Made by a program: the position numbers and the translations under genes
Source: Candidatus Eiseniibacteriota bacterium
GTDB taxonomy: Bacteria; Eisenbacteria; RBG-16-71-46; CAIMUX01; WJJG01
Length of the DNA: 64,000 nt
Direction of reading: 5' to 3'
NCBI GenBank assembly: GCA_023129715.1
Contig: JAGMBO010000040.1
Span: 1 to 64,000 of the forward strand
Shown here: in pieces, positions 57,097-64,000 of the stretch
How positions within the stretch are numbered: the first letter of the stretch is position 1
How the letters are laid out: each line of letters begins with the position of its first letter
The notes under the pieces: model-generated
Databases searched by the model: none
What the model saw: only the letters and a program-made list of their open reading frames with translations
Told to the model about the DNA's origin: nothing

Positions 57097-58368
57097 TCAG
57101 TCGCGTGATTCGAAGAACTCGGCGTGAACCGCGCGCACCGCGGCGTGCTCCTGGGCTGTGTCGACGAGCACCCCGATCACCATGTTCGAATCGACGCTCT
57201 GATAGACTCCGATCCCGGCCCGGGCCAGGGCGCCGACGATGCGATGCATGACCCCCGGCACCCCATGGATGCCACCGCCGACCAGGGTCACCCTGGCGCA
57301 CCGCTCCCGGACCCGGAGGCTCCCGCCCAACCCCGCCAGGACCCGGCGGACCTCCTCCACGAAGCGCGCCTCGAGCGTGACGGCGACCCGATCGGGGGCG
57401 ATGCTCATCATATCGAGAGTGATGCCGGCAGCGGCGAAACGCGCGAAGAGCCCCTCCAACTCAGCCGGATGCTCGAGGAAGTCGACGCCCTCCACGGCGA
57501 CCTGCGCGATCCCTGCGCGGGAAGTCACGGCCACCGCACAACGCCCCCCCTCGCGCCTGGCGGGATGCTCACCGGCGGGAACCAGAACCGTCCCCGCCGC
57601 CGTCGGCGGGACCCGGGTGTCACGAATCTCAACGGGCACGCCCGCCTTGCGCGCGAGCTCGGCGGCCCGGGGATGCAGCACGTCGGCGCCCTTGTAGGCC
57701 AGCTCGGCCGCCTCCTCGAGCGTCGCCTGGGCGACGCGTCCCGCGCCCGGCACGATGCGGGGATCGGCAGTCAGCACACCGTCGACATCGGTGTAGATCT
57801 CGACGCGCTCGGCAGCCAGAGCGACACCCACAGCCACCGCCGTCGTGTCGCTGCCGCCGCGTCCGAGGGTCGTGATCTCCCCATCGGCGCTGATGCCCTG
57901 GAAACCGGCGACTACGGGAATGTGCCCCGCGGCGAGACACGCCTGAATGCGCGCCGGACGAATCTCGGTGATGCAGGCTTCCTGATGGCGCGCATCGGTG
58001 ATGATCCCCGCCTGGAATCCGCGCAGCGACGTCGCCGGCAGGCCGCGGCGGGTGAGCAGCCCGGCAAAGACAACCGCACTGATCTCCTCGCCGCAGGAGA
58101 CGAGGGCATCGCGCTCGCGTGGCGCCACGGGCAGCAAATCCTCGAGCAGGCCGAGCAGCGTGTCGGTGGCATAGGGCTCGCCGCGGCGCCCCATCGCCGA
58201 GACGACCACCACCGGGCGGACCTGCGCCGTGACCCGTTCGGCAACCCGTTCCGCCGCGGCGGCGCGCAGCTCGGGCGTGGCCAGCGATGTGCCGCCGAAT
58301 TTCATGACCACGATGCCGTGGACCGTCTTCCGCTCAGTCCCGGTCACAGCCCTAGCCCCCTCCCCCAC
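57097..58368 (-). CDS. lysC: aspartate kinase
   Basis: VMKFGGTSLATPELRAAAAERV, TTLGRGGSDTTAVAVGVAL, VEIYTDVDGVLTADPRIVPGAGRV, two ACT-like regions. Confidence 0.92.
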   Translation of the reverse strand: MGEGARAVTGTERKTVHGIVVMKFGGTSLATPELRAAAAERVAERVTAQVRPVVVVSAMGRRGEPYATDTLLGLLEDLLPVAPRERDALVSCGEEISAVVFAGLLTRRGLPATSLRGFQAGIITDARHQEACITEIRPARIQACLAAGHIPVVAGFQGISADGEITTLGRGGSDTTAVAVGVALAAERVEIYTDVDGVLTADPRIVPGAGRVAQATLEEAAELAYKGADVLHPRAAELARKAGVPVEIRDTRVPPTAAGTVLVPAGEHPARREGGRCAVAVTSRAGIAQVAVEGVDFLEHPAELEGLFARFAAAGITLDMMSIAPDRVAVTLEARFVEEVRRVLAGLGGSLRVRERCARVTLVGGGIHGVPGVMHRIVGALARAGIGVYQSVDSNMVIGVLVDTAQEHAAVRAVHAEFFESRD

Positions 58369-59493
58369 TCATCCGGCGCCGGCGTTGCCGCGGGATGACC
58401 CGGGCGTTCCTGCGATGCCGTCACCGGCGTTGCCGCGGGACGACCCGGGCGTTGCCGCGGAGCCGCCGGCGGCGTCCCGCCGCGTGCACATGCCTTGAAC
58501 AATCAAGGTCTCGGCAATCTGGATCGTGTTGAGCGCGGCGCCCTTCCAGAGCTGATCTCCCACGACCCAGAAGCGCACCACCCGCCGGTCGGCTTCACCG
58601 ACCCGGATGCGGCCGACATAGGTCGCCTCGCGGCGGGCAAGCTCTCGCGGCGTCGGCAACTCGTGCAGCTCGACACCCGGCGCCCCCTCCAGCGCCGCGG
58701 TCACGTCCTCGAGGGTCACGGGCCAGCGCAGCCGGACCAGCACCGACTCGGAATGGCAGCGTTCGACTGGAACGCGCACCGTGGTCGCGTAGACGGCCAG
58801 GTCGGCCCGGCCGAGGATCCGGCGGGTCTCGTCGACCATCTTGACCTCTTCGAGACACGCCCCATCCGCGCCCAGCTCGCCCACCTTGGGGATCAGATTG
58901 AGGAAGATCGGGCGGTCGTAGTGCTGCCAGGTCTCGGCCTCCCCCCGGGCAAAGGCGCGTGCCTGACCGAAGAGCTCATCGACCGCCGCCTGGCCGGCAC
59001 CGGAGACCGATTGATAGGTGGAGACAACGATCTCCTCGACGCCGAAGGCCCGCTCCAATGCGGCTACCGGCAAGATGAGCATGATCGTCGAGCAGTTCGG
59101 ATTGGCGACGATGCCCTTCACCGGGCGCGTGGCGAGTTCAGCGGCGTTGATCTCGGGAACGACCAGGGGGACATCCGGATCTTCGCGAAACGCCGAGGAG
59201 TTGTCGACGACCAACGCCCCCGCCGCGGCGAAGCGCGGCGCTTCCGCCCGCGCGACCTCCTTGCCCGCGGAGAAGAGGACCAGATCGAGACCGGCCGGAT
59301 CGGCGCCCGCCAACGCCTCGACGGTGATCTCCTCGCCGCCGAACTCGATCCGGCTGCCCGCCGATCGTTCGCTGGCCAAGAGCCGCAGGCGGCGAATCGG
59401 AAAACGGCGCCGCTCGAGCAGCGCCAGAAACTCGCGACCGACGAGCCCGGTCGCCCCGACGATCCCTACATCGAGGGCAGGTGTGGTTGCCAT
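58369..59493 (-). CDS. asd: aspartate-semialdehyde dehydrogenase
   Basis: VGIVGATGLVGREFLALLERR, GIVANPNCSTIMLILPV, VSTYQSVSGAGQAAVDEL, VRVPVERCHSESV; stop directly adjoins the lysC start. Confidence 0.92.
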   Translation of the reverse strand: MATTPALDVGIVGATGLVGREFLALLERRRFPIRRLRLLASERSAGSRIEFGGEEITVEALAGADPAGLDLVLFSAGKEVARAEAPRFAAAGALVVDNSSAFREDPDVPLVVPEINAAELATRPVKGIVANPNCSTIMLILPVAALERAFGVEEIVVSTYQSVSGAGQAAVDELFGQARAFARGEAETWQHYDRPIFLNLIPKVGELGADGACLEEVKMVDETRRILGRADLAVYATTVRVPVERCHSESVLVRLRWPVTLEDVTAALEGAPGVELHELPTPRELARREATYVGRIRVGEADRRVVRFWVVGDQLWKGAALNTIQIAETLIVQGMCTRRDAAGGSAATPGSSRGNAGDGIAGTPGSSRGNAGAG

Positions 59494-59634
59494 GACTCCC
59501 GCATTGCGCCGCAGGCGTCTATTCGGCGCGGGGGGGGGGCACTGACAGCGGGCGCTGCCGGCGGCGGCACCGCCGCCGGGCCGCACCCTGCGCGGCGATC
59601 GTCACTCGCCGGCTGCCGCCGCACCCCCGCCGCT

Positions 59635-60570
59635 TCAGCGGCCCGTGGACCGCTTCAGCGGCCCGTAGAGCTCGCCGCCCGTGGAGAGGATCACGGTAGT
59701 CTCCTCATCCAGGACCGTCTCATAGGTCTCCATCGTCTTCAGGAAGCTGTAGAAGGCCCGCGATTCGGCCGACCGGTCGTAGGCCGCGGCGAAGATCGCG
59801 GTCGCCTCGGCATCCGCCCGGCCGCGGATCCCCTCCGCCTCGCGATAGGCCTCCGAAGTGATGCGCTTCAGCTCGCGGTCTTTCTCCCCCTTGATCCGTG
59901 CCGCCTCGCCCTCACCCTCCGAACGGAAGCGGTCGGCAATACGCAGCCGCTCGGCGATCATGCGCTCGTAGACCTTGCGGCGGACTTCCTCGACGTAGTT
60001 GATCCGCTTGAGCTGCACGTCCAGGATCTCGATTCCCAAGTCCTCGGTGCGCGTCTGCGACTTATCGAGCACCTCCTGGCGAATCCGCTCGCGCCCGAAT
60101 TCGATCGCCTCCAGCGCGTTCTCGTCTTCGGGATTCTCCTCGGTGACCAGCGGATCGCGATTCACGCTGCGGATCACCTCGACGAGATTGCGCTTGGCGA
60201 TCGCATTGCGCGTCTCCCCATCGATGATATCATCAAGCCGCGAGTACGCGCCGCGCTCGTCGCGCAGGCGTTGGAAAAACTTCAGCGGATCGCTGATTCG
60301 CCAGCGGGCATAGGTATCGACCCAGATGAAGCGCTTGTCCCTCGTCGGCAGCTCGTTGGCATCGCCATCCCATTCGAGGAAGCGCTTCTCGAACCGGTGC
60401 AGCGCCTGAATGAACGGGATCTTGACCTTCAGGCCCGGCTCCATGATCGGGTCGCCCACCGGCTCGCCGAATTGAGTGATGATCACCTGCTCCGGCTCCT
60501 CGACGACATAGAAGGCATCGAGGAGGAGGATCAGGACAATGGCGAGCGGAATGATCACTAGCAGTCGCAT
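59635..60570 (-). CDS. hflC: HflC-like SPFH/band-7 membrane protein
   Basis: YVVEEPEQVIITQFGEPVG, DKRFIWVDTYARWRI, ADRFRSEGEGEAARIKGEKDRELKRITSEAYREAEGIRGRADAEA. Confidence 0.92.
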   Translation of the reverse strand: MRLLVIIPLAIVLILLLDAFYVVEEPEQVIITQFGEPVGDPIMEPGLKVKIPFIQALHRFEKRFLEWDGDANELPTRDKRFIWVDTYARWRISDPLKFFQRLRDERGAYSRLDDIIDGETRNAIAKRNLVEVIRSVNRDPLVTEENPEDENALEAIEFGRERIRQEVLDKSQTRTEDLGIEILDVQLKRINYVEEVRRKVYERMIAERLRIADRFRSEGEGEAARIKGEKDRELKRITSEAYREAEGIRGRADAEATAIFAAAYDRSAESRAFYSFLKTMETYETVLDEETTVILSTGGELYGPLKRSTGR

Positions 60571-60584
60571 GATCGACCTCCTCG

Positions 60585-61604
60585 TTAGCGGCCCGACGGG
60601 CCCGATTGCCCCGATTGCCGTGATTGGCCTGGTGCGAGATTGAGCAGGGGCAGGAAGCTGCGCAGGTCGTCGTCGACAACGACCTTCTGCGAAACCTGTG
60701 GCAGGACCTTGCCCATTGTCTCCAGATAGATCCGCTTGCGCGTGACCTCCGGCGCCCGACGGTAGGCATTGTAGAGCGCCACGAAACGCTCCGCATCGCC
60801 CTGCGCCCGGTTGACCCGGTCGAGGGCATAGCCTTCAGCCTGCTGGATCGTCTGCAGCGCCTCACCGCTCGCGCGCGGGATCACCTTGTTGTATTCCGAC
60901 TGGGCCTCGTTGATCAGCCGCTCGCGTTCCTGCTGCGCCTGGTTGACCTGGTTGAATGAGGGCTTCACCGGGTCGGGTGGATTGACATCCTGGAGCACCA
61001 CCTGCTCCACCTTGATGCCGATCTCGTATTGATCGCAGAGGTGCTGCAGGCGCTGCTCGACGAGATCGGCGATCTCCTGGCGCCCGACGGTGAGCACCTC
61101 ATTGACCGTGCGGTCGCCGATGATCCGCCGCATGACCGCCTCGCTCATCGCGCGGAAGGTCGCAGACACGTCGCGGACCCGGAAGAGGAACTTGTAGGGA
61201 TCGATGATCCGGAACTGCACGACCCACTCGACGACCGCCGCATTCAGATCACCGGTCAGCATGTTCGATTCGCCTTCGTAGGCCCGCGCGGCGTACTGGC
61301 TGCGCACGCCGGCAGCGAGCGTCCGGAAGCCGAACTCCTCCTTGAGCTGGCGTTGGATCGGCACCTTGCTCACCGTCTCAACCCCGAAGGGGATCTTCAG
61401 GTGCAGGCCCGGATCGGTGGTGCGGACGAATTCACCGAAGCGCAGCACGATCCCGACCTCCTCGGGACCGACCGTGTAGAAGCTGGTCAAGACAAAGATC
61501 AGCGCGACGACGGCCAGGACGATGATCCGGATCATCCCGCCGCCGACGCGCGGCAGCCGGATTTCGGGCATGCCGAGGCTGTCCCCAAATCCACCCTGTT
61601 GCAT
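60585..61604 (-). CDS. hflK: HflK-like SPFH/band-7 membrane protein
   Basis: FYTVGPEEVGIVLRFGEFVRTTDPGLHLKIPFGVETVSKV, MLTGDLNAAVVEWVVQFRIIDPYKFLF, NKVIPRASGEALQTIQQAEGYALDRVNRAQGDAERF. Confidence 0.92.
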   Translation of the reverse strand: MQQGGFGDSLGMPEIRLPRVGGGMIRIIVLAVVALIFVLTSFYTVGPEEVGIVLRFGEFVRTTDPGLHLKIPFGVETVSKVPIQRQLKEEFGFRTLAAGVRSQYAARAYEGESNMLTGDLNAAVVEWVVQFRIIDPYKFLFRVRDVSATFRAMSEAVMRRIIGDRTVNEVLTVGRQEIADLVEQRLQHLCDQYEIGIKVEQVVLQDVNPPDPVKPSFNQVNQAQQERERLINEAQSEYNKVIPRASGEALQTIQQAEGYALDRVNRAQGDAERFVALYNAYRRAPEVTRKRIYLETMGKVLPQVSQKVVVDDDLRSFLPLLNLAPGQSRQSGQSGPSGR

Positions 61605-61891
61605 GGGGTGATCTCCTTCCCCTCGCCGATGGGCGAGTCGAACGTCCCTGTATACTCATGTATCCATACCTCCCGGTCGCGCCGGAATCAAGGTGGTCCG
61701 CCCTAAATCGGGTAAGCTGCATGGCCGATTGCGGTTCCGAATTGCCCCATTCCCCACGACGCGGCTTGCCGGTACAATCAGAGTCGACCGCAGCGCGGCG
61801 GCGATGTCGAGGGTTGCGCCCCGTTCGACAACGGATGCCAACGCCGGCGTGGCGGCGATCGGACTGGTTGCAAGCCACCGGGGAGGACATC

Positions 61892-64000
61892 ATGTCCGCA
61901 CGATTCGATCGACATCGCCCCGGCCTCCGGGCCATGGCCTTCACCGGTCTGATCCTGGTCTCCGGCCCGGCGGCCCAGGGCAGTGATCTCTCGGGCGCAC
62001 TCTCGGGGTATCTCCCCGCGGGGACCTACCGGATCGTCGACGACATCGAGGTTCCCGACGGCGAGACCTTGACCCTCGCCCCGGGGGTCGTCTTCCAGTT
62101 CGAGGACAGCTTCTGGGAGGAGTACGAGTTCGACGTCCACGGGACCCTGCACGCCGAGGGCACATCCGGGCAACCGATCGTCTTCCAGGCGGCCTCCGGC
62201 GCAGAGGAGTACAACTACCTGCGGATCGCGAGCAGCACTTCGCGCCTGCGCCACTGCATCATCGAAGACGCCGGCAAGGTCTCGATACTCGACCAGGGCG
62301 GGCTCTGGATCGATAACTGCTCTCCGGTGATTGAAGACTGTACCGTGCGCAACGGGAGCTGGCACGGGATCTATATCACCGGCTCGTCGGCATGCCCGAC
62401 GATTCGCACGACGGGAATCGCGAACAACTCCGGGGACGGCATCGACGGAGACGACGGCGCCGGCATGACAGTGATCAACTGCCGGCTCACCGGCAACGGG
62501 GGCGACGGCGTCTGCGTCGCCGGCGGGGCGAACACTATCATCGGCACGCTGATCGCGCGCAATGGAGAGAATGGCGTCGACAGTCATGGAACGGCCGACT
62601 ATGCCGCGCTCTTGATCAATTGCACGATCGCCGATCATCCGAGCGGTAATCTCTCGGATTGTTCACTGATGGATTTGTACAACTGTATCGCCGTCGGACA
62701 GACATCTTCCGTCGAGCGCTGCGAGCACAGCCTCTTCGTCTCCGACGCCGCCTACTATCACTTCGTCGACTATGCGGCCGGTGACCTCCGGTTGGCGCAC
62801 GACTCGCCCGCGCGCAACTACGGCACCCGCTTCGGCCCGCCGGCCGGCTGGCTGCCGGCGGAAGACCTCGCGGGTGAGAGTCGCATCCAGGGCATCGTCG
62901 ATGCGGGCGCCTACGAGTCGGCGGGATTGCCCGAGCTGGGCGAGGAGGGTCCCTACTTCTCCCGGGCGCTGATCGCACCCCGGATGACGCAGCCGGTCTT
63001 CCGCACGCCGGAAGAGAGCTTCCCGGCGCTGGTCGGCCTGCTCGGCGACTACACCGCCGGCGAAGCCTGGGCCCAATTGGTCGATCCACTGGGCAACGTC
63101 TGGCCCTTGACGGTGCTCGCACTCTCTGCGCACGACTTGACGCCGGGAAGCGATCTCGCGGTGCAGCTCTTTGCCCCCGGACTCGAGCGGATCCAGGAGC
63201 TGAGCCTGCAGATCCCGATCGGCACGCCGGCGGGTCTATGCGATATCCGCCTCGGAATCGGGGAGCGAGAGTTCTACAGTCTGCATGCCGTGAGAGTCCT
63301 CACCACCTACCGGCAGACCTGGCGCTTCATCCACATCACCGATCCCCACATCGGGTATGATGCGGAGGCCTTCTCCGCCGCTTTGCGCCTGCGCATCTTC
63401 ACGCGTGAGGCCAACTTCCTGCAGCCCGATCTGGTCGTCCTCACCGGAGATATCTGTGATAACCAGGACCCGGGCACTGAGGCCTTCGTCGATAGTCTGC
63501 TCGAGGCGGTCGCCTTGCTGCGAGTCCCGATCCTGATCCAACCGGGCAATCACGATCACTACAACAACGGCAGCAACGGCGGCTACGATCCCGGCTACCC
63601 GCTGCGCTACTTCGAGCGAATCAACCGCTATCGCAATTGCCACCTCGAGCTCGGCGGCGCGCACTTCTTCGCCTTCAACACAGGCGACGATCTGGGCCTG
63701 CTCGAGCTCTACCGCTGCCGCGGCCCTGAGTCGCCAGCTCTCGATTGGGCCGAGAGCATCTTGATCGGCCTCGCTCCCCTCGCCGACCGGCCGCGCTTCT
63801 TCCTAATGCATGGGCCCAACTACGACTACTTCACTTGGAACTCCGAGAACGTCGGCCGCGTGCGGGATCTGATGAACGCGCACGCGATCAGCCTTTGTCT
63901 CTGCGGGCACACGCACCGCTTCGAGACCTTTCTCAACAGCGGAGAGAACTACCTTGGACGCGACGATTTCAAACACGTGGATGATTGGGGCCGCGACGTC
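61892..64000 (+). CDS. secreted parallel beta-helix plus calcineurin-like metallophosphoesterase protein, truncated at window edge
   Basis: Not in the supplied ORF track because there is no stop before 64000. MSARFDRHRPGLRAMAFTGLILVSGPAAQGSDLSGALSG..., beta-helix repeats, then FIHITDPHIGYDA, DLVVLTGDICD, QPGNHDHY, FFLMHGPN, LCLCGHTHRFE. Confidence 0.88.
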   Translation, partial: MSARFDRHRPGLRAMAFTGLILVSGPAAQGSDLSGALSGYLPAGTYRIVDDIEVPDGETLTLAPGVVFQFEDSFWEEYEFDVHGTLHAEGTSGQPIVFQAASGAEEYNYLRIASSTSRLRHCIIEDAGKVSILDQGGLWIDNCSPVIEDCTVRNGSWHGIYITGSSACPTIRTTGIANNSGDGIDGDDGAGMTVINCRLTGNGGDGVCVAGGANTIIGTLIARNGENGVDSHGTADYAALLINCTIADHPSGNLSDCSLMDLYNCIAVGQTSSVERCEHSLFVSDAAYYHFVDYAAGDLRLAHDSPARNYGTRFGPPAGWLPAEDLAGESRIQGIVDAGAYESAGLPELGEEGPYFSRALIAPRMTQPVFRTPEESFPALVGLLGDYTAGEAWAQLVDPLGNVWPLTVLALSAHDLTPGSDLAVQLFAPGLERIQELSLQIPIGTPAGLCDIRLGIGEREFYSLHAVRVLTTYRQTWRFIHITDPHIGYDAEAFSAALRLRIFTREANFLQPDLVVLTGDICDNQDPGTEAFVDSLLEAVALLRVPILIQPGNHDHYNNGSNGGYDPGYPLRYFERINRYRNCHLELGGAHFFAFNTGDDLGLLELYRCRGPESPALDWAESILIGLAPLADRPRFFLMHGPNYDYFTWNSENVGRVRDLMNAHAISLCLCGHTHRFETFLNSGENYLGRDDFKHVDDWGRDV

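Noticed and set aside
58495-60561. 688-aa plus-strand ORF
   Set aside because: Antisense to asd and hflC, both of which have unmistakable family motifs.

Overview
GC-rich bacterial window, probably from an uncultured FCB-type or Eisenbacteria-like lineage (inferred from eight secreted proteins sharing a FlgD-like C-terminal module; not verified). It contains many large secreted or surface proteins: a PKD protein, a BNR/Ycf48-like propeller, a Thr-rich stalk protein, an FGE/SUMF1 protein, two Pmp-like beta-helix proteins, a 2033-aa VCBS/UnbV/Gly-rich protein, an LVIVD-repeat protein and a beta-helix/metallophosphoesterase. There is also a co-directional envelope operon at about 11.8-22.1 kb, a HipB-HipS-HipT toxin-antitoxin operon, two Ser/Thr kinases, and housekeeping genes (thrC, lysC, asd, hflKC, PreT/PreA-like fusion, OYE, ssnA-like amidohydrolase, DHOD-like). 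The strongest hidden signal is a small membrane protein at 40881-41123 whose ORF-track copy ends at a TGA. The frame stays open for 33 more codons, and a 7-bp AGGU-loop hairpin of bacterial SECIS type follows the TGA directly, which suggests an unannotated selenoprotein with a UX4C motif. Other notable signals are three palindromic operators spaced exactly 72 bp apart upstream of hipB, an 8-nt repeat that puts the signal peptide of the 2033-aa protein out of frame with its best ATG, two genes with single in-frame stops (TAA at 4355, TAG at 48039), in-frame minisatellites inside metabolic enzymes, and dispersed remnants of a HigB/RelE-like toxin. All calls are by eye; no database search was run.
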